Assembly (NCBI GenBank): GCA_037013495.1
Contig: CM072801.1
Span: 18,281,501 to 18,345,500 of the forward strand
Origin: Hippophae tibetana
Taxonomy: Eukaryota > Streptophyta > Magnoliopsida > Rosales > Elaeagnaceae
Reading direction: 5' to 3'
Length of the DNA: 64,000 nucleotides
Shown here: piece after piece, positions 1 to 14,100 of the stretch
How positions within the stretch are numbered: position 1 is the stretch's first letter
Layout: the number at the start of each line of letters is the position of its first letter
Notes under the pieces: model-generated
Databases searched by the model: none
Told to the model about the DNA's origin: nothing
Seen by the model: only the letters and a program-made list of their open reading frames with translations
Translations under genes and position numbers: made by a program

Positions 1-431
1 AACATATTAATGTATATATATATCTGTTAATATATATCTATTTACTTTAGACATATTTATATTTAATTACTTTATACATATCTATATTTAGTTACTTTAT
101 ACTAGGGGTGAGCAAAATATCCGATCAATCCGATCAATCCGAAAAATCCGATCAAATCTGATAAAATTAAGTGGTTTCTATCCGAAGTCGGATCGGATTC
201 AGATTGAATTTTATCAATCCGCTCGGATTCGGATTCGGATTCGGATTCGGATTAGAAATATTCAAATCCGTATAATCCGATCCGATCCGATATATTTAAT
301 ATATTATTTAAAAATATATTTATATATATATATATATATAATTATTTAAACTAACCTAAAGAGTTGCCGTATATCTCCAAAACCTAACCTAATATATTTT
401 TCTGCTGCCTCCATCTCTCTCCCTGCCTCCA

Positions 432-620
432 TTGTTAAGTGCTTCTCTGCTGCTGCTTCTCTGCTTCACAACTACTTCTGCTTCGCAGCTGCTTCTCTGT
501 TTTTGCTTCTCTGCTTCTGCTTCTGTTTTGCTGCTGCTGCTGCTGCTCGCCACTGCTGTTGCTGCTGCTGCTTCTACTGCTACTGCTGCCGTCGTTGCTG
601 CTGCTGCTCGCTGTTAGTTG
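432..620 (+). repeat. CTG/CTT-rich low-complexity leader inside the hAT element
   Basis: Pyrimidine-rich stretch of CTG, CTT and GCT triplets between the hAT subterminal repeats and the transposase. It opens in two frames as Leu/Ser/Ala-rich peptides, which I treat as by-products of the repeat. It may be part of the transposase 5' untranslated region. Confidence 0.6.
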
Positions 621-790
621 TTCTTCATCATCCTTAACAAGAAGGTTATATTTTTTGATGACATTATAAGAAAACTTTGAACGATCATAATTTTGTGTTG
701 TGAAATCTGTTTTGGACGAATTTTTTTATGATTCCATATAACTTTTCGATATCTAGGCACACCAAACTGTTAAAGGCAGTTTTTCCAGAG

Positions 791-1132
791 TTTTTCGCCA
801 AAAACGCTGTTTTTCATGCTTTAATTGAGCTATAACAATTTTTAAACTACTTTTAAAATATTGAGATCTATCGTGGCTTGGTGGAACAAATTTCATCATT
901 GTAGTACATCATGGTTATTTACATAATTATAAAAATCAATATCATAAGACATTATTTTATGTTTTTCGCCAAAAACGCTGTTTTTCATGCTTTAATTGAG
1001 CTATAACAATTTTTAAACTACTTTTAAAATATTGAGATCTATCGTGGCTTGGTGGAACAAATTTCATCATTGTAGTACATCATGGTTATTTACATAATTA
1101 TAAAAATCAATATCATAAAACATTGTTTTATA
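791..1132. repeat. 171-bp tandem duplication in the hAT 5' region
   Basis: A unit starting TTTTTCGCCAAAAACGCTG at 791 is repeated at 962, period 171. The two copies are nearly identical, with differences near the end of the unit (for example ATAAGACATTA against ATAAAACATTG). It lies between the low-complexity leader and the transposase start. Confidence 0.9.
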
Positions 1133-1257
1133 AATGGTGCATGTTAATTGAACATTTCATTCGTATTATTAAAGTTTTAGTTATATTATATATAAATGTT
1201 CAATACATATTTTAAATCACATGAAATTAAACATGTCCAACATCACCCCACGTCTAT

Positions 1258-3430
1258 GTGCACATTTTTACAATTATTTATTGCAAATGTCTAATATATT
1301 TTTCTACAACTATAGAGATGGTTTTAGATAAAGATAATGATACACTTTATGTGATTGAAGAAATAAATAAAGATGAAAGTGCAACACAACCAACTCAAGA
1401 AGAAGATTCTGTAAGTACTCCAATTCCTGACCTATGCATTGCTTCTAAAGAAGAATGTAAAAAAGTTTCTTCTAGATCTAGTAGTGAAGCATGGGCTCAT
1501 TTTACTATAGAAGGGGTAGGGCAACATCGCAAAGCTATATGCAAATATTGTAAGAAACAATATAAGTATGTGTCAAGCAAATCTGGCACGTCAAATTTGC
1601 TTGCACACATTTCCATTGGATGTGATAATTTTCACGGTAGAGTTCTTAAGAAACAAAAAACTTTAACTTTCCATAAGGAAGGAAGTCTTGTACCTCATAG
1701 TTTTAATGCTGAAAGATGTAGAGAAAAATTGGTAAGGATGATAATAAAGGATGAATTGCCATTTATTATCGTAGAAGGTGAAGGATTTAAGGAGTTTATT
1801 GAAGAGTTACAACCTTTGTTTAAAATCCCTTCTCGGTGGACTATTGCAAGAGATTGCTTGAATTTGTACGTTACTGAAAGGGTAAAATTAAAAGAGTTGT
1901 TGAATAGAACTAGTAAAATAATATGTCTTACCACTGATACATGGACATCTTGTCAGAATTTATGTTATATGTGTTTAACTGCTCATTTTGTTGATAATGG
2001 TTGGAATTTACAAAAGAGAATCTTGAACTTTTGTCAAGTTCCAAATCATAAAGGTGATACACTTGGTAGAGCGATTGAAGCATGTTTGTTAGATTGGGGC
2101 ATTGATAGGATATTATGTATTACAGTTGATAATGCAAGTTCTAATGATACTGCACTTACTTATTTGAAAAAAATGCATTAATGGTTGGGGTAATGCAATT
2201 TTAGAATCAAAACATTTGCACATGTGATGTGGTGCACATATTCTGAATTTAATTGTTGAGCAGGGTTTGAAAGAGTATAACATATCAATAAATAGGATTC
2301 GTGTTGTTGTAAGATACGTGAGAGGATCACCAATTAGACTACAAAAATTTAAGAGTGCTGCTGAAATGGAAAAACTCTCTACTCAAAAACTCGTTTGTTT
2401 AGATGTTACGACAAGGTGGAATTCAACTTATTTGATGTTGGATTCTGCAACTTATTTTCAAAAAGCATTTGAAAGGTTAGAGATCACTGATTTGGGATAC
2501 TATCAAGAGTTTTGTCGAGGTGAAATTAAACAAGTTCCGACTATAATGGATTGGGATAATGCGAGACATTTTGTCCAATTTTTGAAAGTTTTTTATGAAG
2601 CTACATTAATGTTTTCTGGATCTTTATATGTGACTTCTAATTTCTTCTTGGATCGTATTTGTTTTATTCATGATCAACTTGATATGTGGAGTAAATGCGA
2701 GGATTATATTATGATGAAGATGGTTAGTGATATGAAGGTAAAGTTTGACAAATATTGGGGAGAAATATCTAAAATGAATATGATGTTATTTGTGTCTGTT
2801 TTACTTGATCCTAGGCATAAAGAGTGTTCTTTACATCTAAGTTTGCTAGAATTGTGTAATGGGGATGAGATTGAGGCTTCAATGAGTTCTAAAAGGGTAA
2901 AAAAAACTTTGGAAGATATGTACGAGGAGTATCATAAAGCGTATTTTCCCTCAAACATAGAAGAATCTTCTCAACCTTTAGAAATGGGTACATAAGGTTT
3001 TGGTTTAGAAGCAGATGCATTCCAACTTTATGCTTCTCGTAAGAGAAAGCATTTAAAAGAAGTTCATACTATGGAAAACAAATCTGAAGTGGAAAAATAC
3101 TTACTAGAAGCATTGGTTGATATGGATGATGAGAAATTTGATCTTTTAAGTTGGTGGAATGTTCATTCCTCAAGATTTAAGATTTTGTCTTTGATAGCTC
3201 GAGATGTATTGGCCATACCAGTATCTACCGTAGCATCTGAATCTGCATTCTCTACTGGTGGTCGTACAATTAGTCCATACAGGAGTTCCTTATCTTCTAA
3301 AACTGTACAATCTTTGATTTGCACTCAAAATTGGATTCGTTCATCTCCAATCATTAATATCCAAGAGTCACTTGATGAAATTGAAGCTCTAGAATCAGGT
3401 ATATTTCATAAAACTTTCAAATATATATAG
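1258..3430 (+). pseudogene. hAT transposase (BED finger, RNase H-like core, hATC), broken
   Basis: The family cuts and pastes its own DNA from the nucleus. The first piece (1258-2181) may really start at the Met at 1318. It has a BED zinc finger with CKYC (about residues 95-98 of the longer form) and a distal H/C pair. The middle piece (2267-2995) holds the TTRWNSTYLML block of the catalytic fold. The last piece (3071-3430) is a clear hATC dimerisation domain with the LSWW and VASESAFSTGGR motifs. Three lesions separate them: a +1 shift in the A7 run near 2168-2174, an in-frame TGA at 2225-2227, and a TAA at 2993-2995. No intron signals explain these breaks. The protein is probably inactive, but the alignment to the family is continuous. 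Confidence 0.9.
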
Positions 3431-4195
3431 ATTTATTTGTTATCAAATATATATTATTATGTTTATTAGCTCATTATTTATGTATATTTTTAACTTTTTT
3501 AATTTTTCATTGTGCATATATTCTTGATGGTATTGGTGATTTAAACCTTGAATGATTATCAAAAAGTTGTTGTTATTAATGTTCGTAGAGTGAAGTTAAT
3601 TTATGTAATTGCTATTTAATTTTTTGGAGTTAAATTATGTAATTAATGTTTAATTTTTTCTTTTTGATTATTTTTGTTGAATTATTTTTAATCACGTTGT
3701 CACTTACTTTTTTAATTTGTATGAAAAATATTTTTATTTTAGATTTTTTTATTATATGTAATTTTTCATTTTATATGTTGAAATTAAATCAGATTTGGAT
3801 TTGTTCGGATTGACATTTATAGCGGTTCCAATCGGATTGATATTTCATAATTTTTTTATTTATGTAATTTTTTTAATAGATTTAAATTAAAATTTCAGAT
3901 TTAATAATTTTCGAATTGGATCGGATTCGGATTGACTTAAAATTAGCAAATTCAGATTGTTCGGATTGGCATGTACAACGGATTGGTTTCGAATTGAATA
4001 ATTTTTGGTTTAAATAATTATCGGATCGGATCGGATTCGGATTGACTTAAAATTGGCGGTTTCAAATTTGTTCGGATTGACATGTACAACGGATCGGATT
4101 CGGATTGAATAATTCATAATTTGCTTCGGATCGGATCGGATTCGGATTGACCTAAAATTTGCGGTTTCGAACCGATGTTTACCCCTACTTTATAC

Positions 4196-7100
4196 ATATC
4201 TAATTGATTTATAATTCTTATATAAAAACACTGTGTATATTCATTTGAATTAACATAATAGAATATAATCATTAATTATTTTACAAATTAGCAAAGAATG
4301 TCATTAAATCAAGTTGAGTATGAGAATCGACTAAGAGCTCTTTTCTAAAGATTTCAAAATCCCTTCTCCTAATCTTTCATCACTAAGACCACTGATCGGC
4401 CCACCTCAGGCAAAGTCTCTTTCTCAATATCTGCTAGTTTCTTTCAATTCTGCTACGCTATCTCTATGAACTTTAACAGCCAATGGGTCAATACTAGGTA
4501 AATGTCACACTACAAGTCCCTGGCTACGCAATTTAGCTTTTTTGTTTTTTTAAGTGATATCATAAAATAAATGTTTTACTTTCTTACAACAAAATCATTA
4601 AAATACTAAATAAATAACAAAAAAAAAAAAAATTACAAAATTTTTGTAAACGTTATAGGGAAGCATCCTAAATACATTTATCTCTGATTGATAGAGGTAT
4701 ATAATAAATGGGAGTAAGTAAAAATGATAAAAGAAAAATTATTAAAATTTATATCCATAAAAATAATACTAATTATATTCAATTCATATATTATTATTAT
4801 TTAAAAAAATTTAACACGTTATTTTGCAATTTAATTAAGTTTTTTTTTTAAATTAAACTTTAATCAATTAGATCTATTCGTATTAAACTTCCTTCATACT
4901 CTTTAAATATTATTAAAATATTATTTTTTTAAGATTAAATTATAATTTTTTCTAAAATTTATTAAATTTAACACCCTAAATATCTTTATCTTATTTTTTC
5001 CCCATAATATTACATCTATTATTTTTTTTAATTTTTTTACCACTTAATCCAAATTTAAAAATTAGATTAATTTTTTCGATATCAAGAATTAATGCGTTAA
5101 AAATTTATTTTTTATTATTTAGTTTATTAAATTTTAAATTTTAATATATTATCTTTAAATTTATATTAAAAAATTTAAATTTAAAAAGATAGTAATATAA
5201 TATTACATAAAAACAAATTAAGAATGTAAAGTATTAAACCTAATAAATTTCATATACTAACGATATAATTCAATTTTTATGAGTTATTTTTATCTAGTTT
5301 TTCAAAAATGATTCGAAATTTTAGAATAATGTTCTTGTCATGTCTCTTTTAATTTACATATTTATTTTAATTTTTACTCTTCTATTTCTAGCTTGGGAGC
5401 TGTGTATTCACTATTCATCAACTTGTTGATTTTTTATTTGTTTATACACAAAATTCCTATCAATTCATATAAAATTCATATTTGTTTATACATAATTTGA
5501 TAAATATTAATGATATATAAAATTACATCAATATAATTCATATTATGCTATATATATACATATATACATATATGTATATGTATTAATTATTTAAAAATAA
5601 TTATTTTTAATTTTAAAATAATTTTAATACATAATATATTATAAAAATATGGTGTAAAAATAATACATATTTGTGTGATAGAAGCATTTTTGTGAAGATA
5701 TATTTATTTACGAGATAAAATCAATAGTAATAAAATATTACATAATATTTTACATCTTTAGAAATTATAAAATGTTAAGTAATGTATATATATATATACA
5801 AAATATAAGAATAAAAAATAATATTGCAAGTTTTTACACTCTAATATCTAAAAGTTGAGATTTTTTAAAAAAAAATTCTTATTATAAATCTCAAGTACAA
5901 GAATAATTTTTTTTTGGGTGTATAAATAGGCTTAATTTCTTCATTTATTTAAATTCACACTTAAAAAATTAAACTTTTTAATCTTACAATTTAATTCATA
6001 GATTTTTAAAATATCATAAATAGGTTTTAATTTGGACACTAAAATATTTTTTTTTTGAATCAAAATTTTAAAATTTATGTGTAAAATTTTAAAAAATTGT
6101 AGATTAAATCGTATAATTTAAAAATTTATATATCTTTATATAAAATTTTAAAAGCTTAAGTTTTACAAAAATAAAATTTAAAAACCTACTGTATACTTTT
6201 ACCAATTTTATAATCATACATTATATCTTCATATATATAATTTTTCAATAACCACAAAATGAATAAGGTTGTAAATTTTTCTTTAGTAAATATTTATAGG
6301 GATTATCAGGTTGTAGTTAAAAATGAGAAATGGAGAACGATAATACGTATTTTATAGTATGAGGTGTAACAAGAATGAATTTTGTATTCCTCGTGTTGTT
6401 CCCGAAACTATATTGCCTATTTAATAAATATATAATTTTTATATATTTTATTTTTTATAAAATTAATAAAATATAAATTTAAATTAATCATAAATAATGT
6501 ATTATATATTTTATATTTTATCTTTAAGTTTAGTTTTATTCTATTAAAATATTAATAGTTTTTATTTTAAAAAATATTATTGAAAGTATTTATTTAAATT
6601 CTAAATATTTAAAATATTATAGTATAATTTATTTTTATTATTTTAAATTAATTATAATAAAATACTATTAATATTATTTAGTACGAAAGAATTTTGTACT
6701 TATTATTATATATATTTTATTTTTATCTCCTTTTTTGATAAATGTTGTTTATTTTTTTTATTTAATAATTAATTTTTTTATTATAAAATATTTATTGCTG
6801 ATTTAGTTTTTTGATAATTTTTTATAATAAAATTAAATTTTATTAAAAAATAATATTGAATGATATATTTTTATATAGATTTTAAGTAAGAATAAAATAA
6901 AAATTCTAAATATCTGACCAACACTAACCAGAAGAATCAAAGATTCTACCAATTTTGCTAAAGCTAGTAAGCTACTTACCTACCCTTTTCTATTATTTTA
7001 TTTTCGTACTAGAAAAAAAATCTGGTATTTCATTAATGATATTTATTTAAGTATTATTGTTGTAACCCACTTAGAAATGAAAAAAAAATACATCTTCTAT

Positions 7101-9500
7101 TATCCGCGTGTATTTAAACCGTCGATTTGATTTTTATATGATAAATTGTTAGAATAATTACGATTTTAAATATTAATCGGACATAAAATAACGGTTACAA
7201 CTCGAGTACAATTATCAATATAAATATAACCACTTGTACCTAAAATTAATTATATTTATTTAATTAATTTATATATTTATTAAACTGAATGATATATGTT
7301 TCATTTAAGGTTTTATGTTCAAACAAAAAGTTTGAGATTCAAAAATTTTGTTGTGTCGCTCTTTGTGTCTATCGTCTTGGTTTCCCGTCTGTCGTCTGCG
7401 TCTGCGTCTGCGTTCACGTCTGTGCCTATCGTATGCGTCTGTCGCTTGCCATCTGGGTCTCTTTTATTTTCCCCGTTGTTATGTCTGATGTTTGCATTTG
7501 TTGTCGATGTGCCTACCATTTTTCCGTCTGCGTTGCCACACGTTGCCATCTAAGTCTCTTTTATTTTCCTCATGGAGGGTGAAGAATGTGTTTTTTGTTT
7601 TTCTTATTATTTTTCTTCTTATTTCTTTCTTTTTAGAATAAGTAGTTTTTTAAAAAATAGTTTTTAAAGTATTTTTAATAACTATTTCGAACTGTTATTT
7701 GTGGGTAAAAAACCATCTCCGAATAATAACGATTTTTAAACAATTTTAGATACAATTTTTATAATTCGATTCGATGATAATTATATAAAAAATCGTCTTC
7801 ATTGTATCCGTGTCTCATTGTATCCGTGTCTATCCCTAAACGCAAGATCACGTTTAATAACACATTTTCATACTATATGTTTAAATATTATATATTAATT
7901 TATATTGAAAATAAAATAAATTTAAATTATGTTTAATAAACATAAATATAATATATAAATTATATAGCATTAGATTTGCTGTTTTGTGTTTGTTAATAGT
8001 ATATATATATATATATATATATTGGGTTGCAAAATTGGATGGACCAAAATGTAATATCTTAATCAATACTATAAAGATATTTTTTTCCATCGGTTTATTC
8101 GACTGTGACAATTTAAATTTTCTGAGAGGAAATTTGACAAAACACTAGTGGCTACAAATTGTGAACCACACTTTAATGCTTCTTGCGACAGATACAGATT
8201 ATAAAAGTCTTTGAACTGCGTATGACTCGTGTCGAGTAATTTTTTTTTTCGGTCAGACTGTCGAGTAACATTATTATTATTTTTATAATAAGAGTGTAGA
8301 ATAATAATTATAATTATTTTGTATACGTTTAAATAATAATCCTTAGTTGGGTAATTATTTTTCTATAATTTAACTATATTTATTATTTAATATTTATTTA
8401 AAAGTATATTTAGTTCTTAATATAATTTTTATTCTATAATATTATTTAAAATATTTTTATTTTTATTTTTTAATTAATTTATCAAAAGTTTTTAAGTAAA
8501 ATAAAAGATATAAAAATAAAGATAAATAAAATTCTATTTAATTATTTCAAGTAATATATATTTTATTATTAATTTTTTTTATATAATTATACATATATAA
8601 AAAATAATATTAATACATATTCGATTTCAGTATTATAATTACCATACTCATCCCACACTTTAGCGGTTGCAGTTATTTTCAGAAAAAAATCATTAAATTT
8701 ATACAATTAATCATAATTTTAATTATTCACCATTAAAATGTTTATTCTTAAATATAATCATGTATTAAACAATGATATATATCTTAATATATGATAAATC
8801 ATATACAATATGAGTAAGATTTAATATAAATATAAGTATTTTGTGTTAGTTTAACTATATTATTAAAATATTATTAAATATCATGGATAATTTACTATAT
8901 AAATATATATATTTTTGTAGTGTAATTTTTGTAAAAATAAATCAATTTTTTTGAATTATATGTATAATTTATAAAAGTTTTTTTCCTGTTTTTTTTTTAA
9001 GTTGGTAGGTGAAAGAATTTATTTTAAATATTTTTTCTAATCAAAAGTTATTTTGTTATGGTGGGAACTTGTGATTGAAATGATTTATGGTTGATTCTTA
9101 CCTAGTATAATTATATCTTTTTTTTATCATAATGTAATAAATGAATTAAATATAGTAATTATATATCTAATTTTTTCAAGATATATGTATGTTAATAAAC
9201 GAACCTTTAATCAATTACAAAGTAAAAAAGATATAAAATGTTAAGAAGATTTAAATTTCTAAAATTAAGGTTAAAAATTCAAGAATGATTTTAAATTTAA
9301 AACTGATTTAAAACTTAAAAGATAACTTATATTCAAGACATTTTTAATTATATTATAAGATAGCGGTGATGATAGTCTCGTAATCATATATCTCTTAATA
9401 TTTTTGTGCATTTATTTTATTATTTCACTTAATTTTATAAATTTTAATTAATTTATTAAATAACTACTAACTAAAATAGATAGTATTAATACATTTTGTA
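4196..9500. other. AT-rich intergenic DNA, no gene seen
   Basis: Long runs of A and T with stops in all frames. A slightly more GC-rich island at about 4310-4520 reads for short stretches on the minus strand, but with stops, and I do not recognise it. At 7380-7445 there is a GTCTGC-type repeat, and at 8000-8022 a (TA)n microsatellite. I found no conserved motif, tRNA or terminal repeat in the remainder. Confidence 0.7.
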
Positions 9501-9508
9501 GATACAAC

Positions 9509-9841
9509 TAGGAGTGTCCATAAACCGGATCGGATCAGACCAAACCGTAAAATCGGATCGGATTGAACGATTTTACAAATCAAACGGTCTGGCTGATTTG
9601 TACTAATTTTAAACCGTTCGAACCGTATCGGATCGGTTTAATAATATATTAAAAATTTCACATTATTTTTTATTAAATGTATAAAAAAATCGAACTAAAT
9701 CGGAAAACAAACTAGACCGAACATTTTTATAAATCAAACGGTTCGGTTTGATTTGTATTAATTAAAACCGTTTCAAATGTTTCGATCCGGTTAAAGTTTT
9801 TTAACCAAAATCGGACCAGATCGGACCGTTGGATACCCCTA
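9509..9841. mobile_element. Non-autonomous hAT-like MITE
   Basis: This 333-bp element is bounded by a perfect 8-bp direct repeat GATACAAC (9501-9508 and 9842-9849). The ends are inverted: left TAGGAGTGTCCA, and right in reverse complement TAGGGGTATCCA (10 of 12 match). It contains repeated CGGATCGGA words in both orientations and no coding capacity. The end sequence, word content and 8-bp duplication resemble the hAT element at 103-4187, so a related transposase could have moved it; that last point is inference. Confidence 0.88.
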
Positions 9842-9849
9842 GATACAAC

Positions 9850-10642
9850 AATCCTCACTTTTAAATTATTTATCACTGATAAATAATCCTTAACTATGTA
9901 TAACTACTTCATTAACTCTCAATCACTTCATTTTGCAGCATTATTTTGCCATGAACCAGAGCTTGCTTCCTCTCGTAAGAGGAATCCAGATTCGTGTTAA
10001 ATGGGGATTCAATAACTTATATTTTTGAGTATCCAGTTAGTAATTATTTAAACTTTTATTGTGGAATGAGCTTTATCGCATCGCACAATCGGGCTTATTT
10101 CATATTTGCTGCAAGCCTGCAACATATTACTGTTCGAGCAGTTTCTAGGCAGTAGTTATGCCCGAGCGCCTAAAATTTATGATATTTGTGCAGCCCAAAA
10201 ATCAGAGAAGTTAAATTTAAGGACAAAGTGGGGGGAACTTGTTACCATATCAGTCACTGTTAATTACTTACCTCAAACTCATAATGGCTGTTCTTCTGAT
10301 CATAATTTGCTGTAATTAGTATTTTAACGCTGTGACCATCCATAATATGACTTTATCGACTTGAGTGAATTGTTTACAAACTTTATAATTTAAAATCATT
10401 TCTGATACTAATCTTATGTTTCAAACATACACACTGTCCGTTAAGATTATAATGACTTCGTTTACTGGTTCAGTATAAGGTTGGATTGCTTCTTGTTGAG
10501 AATCTACACTTATATGAAGAAACTGGCTCATTCAGATAATTCTCACAATTCACTCAAAGATTTAAGATCGCACATGCACATAAACAAATAAAGAAAATTA
10601 TATAAAGAAATTATAGAGTTCGGATACTAACATTTTAATTCA
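9850..10642. other. Intergenic segment, no gene recognised
   Basis: Base composition is more mixed than in the surrounding AT-rich DNA. There are short open stretches on both strands (for example 10106-10315) but no domain I recognise and no splice-consistent exon chain. It may be decayed gene or transposon sequence. Confidence 0.5.
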
Positions 10643-11113
10643 TGGAAAGTGAAGAAAAACAATCCATTAAAATCAATTTATTACAAATTTCAGAGCTCGA
10701 CATAAAACCAGTACACACGGACTCGACACACCCTAGGATGCCATAATTACACTTCTTTGAAGTCAAACACACACAATCCTCTTATGAAAACCAAGAGTTT
10801 ACTGATAGGAACTCTAAACCCAAAAAGAACTTTGAGAGAAAGGAAAGAAGAGAAAGATGAAAAAATTAGAAGAGCAAGCATTTTCTCTTCTTGGTATTTA
10901 TTTTTTATCATTTTTTCTTCCATTTTAATGTACAAAGAGTGATGATATATGTACTAAGAAAAAAGTAAGGAAAACATGTTGTTGCTGCTCCACTAAAACA
11001 TTCTGGTGTCCAAGCTCTCTGCAAACTGCTGCACCCATAGCTACACTTCACCCATCTTGCTGTTGCTGCCCATACCTACTACTCCACTTCTACATTTCCA
11101 ACTCATGCTAACA
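10643..11113 (-). repeat. 3' LTR of copia element A (minus strand)
   Basis: The right edge at 11113 reads, on the minus strand, TGTTAGCATGAG, a normal LTR start, with a purine-rich GAGAGTG tract just before it. The body from about 10690 to 10870 aligns at roughly three quarters identity with 16728-16910, the LTR at the other end of this region. The left edge (about 10643) is estimated from that alignment, and no target duplication was found. Confidence 0.7.
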
Positions 11114-11143
11114 CACTCTCTCAAATTTGTATATAGATATCTC

Positions 11144-14100
11144 TCATGCCCAACTTATCGAGTTGTAAAATTTTCTTGTAGACACAGATTTTGCGGGTAT
11201 ATCAACCATTTGATCTTTTGATTTAACAAATAGAAACTGAATAATCTTTTCTTCAAGGTTCTGTTTGATGAAGTTCTGATCCACTTCAACATGCTTCATG
11301 CGATCATATTGAATTGGATTGTGGGAGATGACAACGACTACCTTGTTATCACAGAACAAGTTCATTTTAGAGTTAAGAGTAACAACAATCTCAATTAGAA
11401 GTTTTTTCAATCAAAGAAGCTCACATATTCCCTTGACCTTCCTCGAAATTCAACTTCAACGTTAGACAAGGCAACCACCTTCTGTTTCTTTCTCCTCCAT
11501 GTAACAAGATTTTCTCTCACAAAAGTAAAGTACCCAACATTAGATTTCTTGTCCTTAATATTCCCTAACAAGTCCACATTTGTATATGCAATAACTTTCA
11601 ATTGATCATTCTTTGAAAACATAAGTCCTTTCCCAAGGAAGGACTTTAAATAACGAAGTATTCACATTACAACATTCATATGGTCTTCACTTGGACAATG
11701 CATGAACTAACTCACTACACTCACAACATAAGCAATATCTGACCGAGAATGAGAAAAATAGATAAATTTAACCACTAATCGTTGATATCTCTATTTGTTT
11801 GCTGGTACCTGGTCCACATATTCTCGAAGTTTGTGATTTTGGAAAATTAGAATATTAGTAGGTTTACATTCTAGTAATCCTACCTCTACCAACAAGTCTA
11901 GAATATATTTCATTTCGGAAATAAATATACCTTGTCTTGATCTTGTTACCTCAATGCCCAAGAAGTATTTAAGTCATCCTAAGTTATTTATTTCAAACTC
12001 ATTTGATAGTTGTTCTTGAAGTTTGAAGATTTCTTCTTCATCATCCCCTGTAATGATCATGTCATCTACATAAACTATAAGTGTTGTTATTTTTCCCAAT
12101 CAATATTTTAGGAAGAAAGTGTGATCAAAGTTGCTTTGTTGAAACTCATATTTCCTCATTGTTGAACTCAACCTGCTAAACCATGCTCGAGGTGATTATT
12201 TTAATCCATACAATGCTCATTGTAACCTATATACATTTTCCTTTCTTGATGTAACGACATATCCTGGTAGGATATCCATGTAAATCTCCTCTTCAAGATC
12301 ACTATGGAGGAAGGCATTTTTTACTTCAAGTTGGTGTAGTGACCGATCTAAATTAGTTGCAAGAGATAACAGAACTCTAACATTTTTTAGTTCGACCACA
12401 TGTGAGAAATTTTCCTGATAATCTATACCATGTTTCTATGTATACCCATTTTCTACTAGGCCTTATACCAATCAATTAACTCATCTGCTTTATACTTAAT
12501 GAAGAAAATCCACTTGCACCCCACTATTTTCCTCTCTTGAGGCAACACGCTTAACACCCATGTGTTATTCTTCTGTAGTGCCTCCAATTCTTCTTTTATA
12601 GTTAGAGTCTAGTTTGGATTAGATAAGGCTTCTTCAATAATACTTGGAGTATGACATGTGGAGAATGTATGTGCAAATTCCCTGATAGGTTCTGATAACC
12701 CTTAAGTAGATACATAATTGGCTATTGGATACTTAGATTATCGTTCTTCTATGTCTAAAGTGTATCTATTTGGAGGTTTGACTCGATTTTGTTTGAAAGG
12801 TAGAACATAACCCATAGATGTTTCTATAGCATTAGTTTGTAAAGGTGTGTTAGGATAGCTTACGTGGTGGAAAGATGTATCAAACACTGCATCTTCTGAT
12901 GATTCAGGCACTGGTTCAGCTTCAGTTCTTAGAATGTCAAGTTTAGATCTAGGTACTAACTCAACCATATTATTGGAATCATCCGGGTATGCTAGATTGT
13001 TACCAATGTCTAACACTTCAACATTAGACCAATTTCGTTCTTCACCATAAATTTCCCATTGAAGAAGGAAATTTGATACTGGTGATGAGAATTGTTTTTC
13101 ATATTCTAGGAAAGTGACATCCATGGTAATGTAGGTTCTTTTAGTAATAGGATCGTAGCATCTATATCCCTTCTTTTACTCCATACACCAAGAATACACA
13201 CTGGACAACACATGGATCCAACTTAGTCCATTGATTTTTATGGAGGTGGAATAAAACAACACAGCCAAAAATAGGAATCATCAAAGTAGTAGGCAAGGGG
13301 ACATGATTAGATAGCACTTTTAATAGAGTCTAAAATTTTAAGGCTTTGATGGGCATACAGTTTAGTAGATACACAGTTGTAGCAACAACATCACTCTAGT
13401 ATATATTAGGCATATGTGTACTGATCAGTAGGGCACATGTAGTTTCTAAGATATGCCTATTCTTCCTTTATATAGTACCATTCTAATGTGGGGTTTGTGA
13501 ACATGAGGTTTCCTAGAGAATACCATGGTTGTCAAAGTATGTTTGGAATTGTTGATTAACATATTCCCTTCCATTATCAGAACGAAGGATCTTAATTTTT
13601 GTAGAAAAATTCTGGACCATAGTGTGAAACTTAGCAAATACTTCATCTTTGTGTTTTAGAAGGTAAATCCATATCATTCGTGTGCAATAATCAACAAAAA
13701 TTACAAACCAACGATGACCCAACAATGTAGTGACTAGGGACGATCCTCAAACATTATAATGTACTAAAGAAAAATGAATCATACTTTTATTCATGCTCAT
13801 GAGATAAGAAGTCCTATGACTCTTAGCTAAGATAAAAGTATCACATTTAAAGTCTAAGTGTGTTATATTTGAAAAAAATAGATAGTAAATGCTTCAAATA
13901 CCCAAGTGATGGATGCTCAAATTGACGATGACATAATCAAATATGTCTCTCATTGTTACCATTCGTGTGTTGCATGTGATTGACTCTTCTTGAACTGATG
14001 TCATCCACGTAATATAAACCCCCCTCTTAGTACCACGTCCAATGATCTCTTTCGTGAGAATATCCTGAAGGAGGCAAAAAGTAGAATACATCAATACTAC

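Larger units (their letters stand above)
103..4187 (+). mobile_element. hAT-superfamily DNA transposon, near-complete but decayed
   Basis: The 8-bp direct repeat CTTTATAC lies at 95-102 and 4188-4195, the target-site length of hAT elements. The ends form short imperfect inverted repeats: the left reads TAGGGGTGAGCAAA, and the reverse complement of the right reads TAGGGGTAAACATC. Inside both ends are many copies of CGGATCGGATTCGG-like words, typical of hAT subterminal transposase-binding repeats. The interior encodes a BED-finger/hATC transposase in three pieces. The perfect target duplication suggests that this is one original insertion and not a rearranged fragment. Boundaries are certain to within one or two bases. 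Confidence 0.93.

Noticed and set aside
432..669. Two overlapping Leu/Ser/Ala-rich reading frames
   Set aside because: They arise from a CTG/CTT repeat in the hAT leader; both frames are equally open and no family is recognisable.
4310..4520. Short coding-like island on the minus strand
   Set aside because: Interrupted by stops, no recognisable domain, and no flanking splice or transposon signals.
7289..7582. Overlapping frames on both strands with Val/Cys or Thr/Asp repeats
   Set aside because: They come from a GTCTGC repeat tract; three frames are open at once, which signals low complexity and not a gene.
10106..10315. 69-codon plus-strand frame
   Set aside because: No recognisable domain or exon partners; composition does not separate it from chance.
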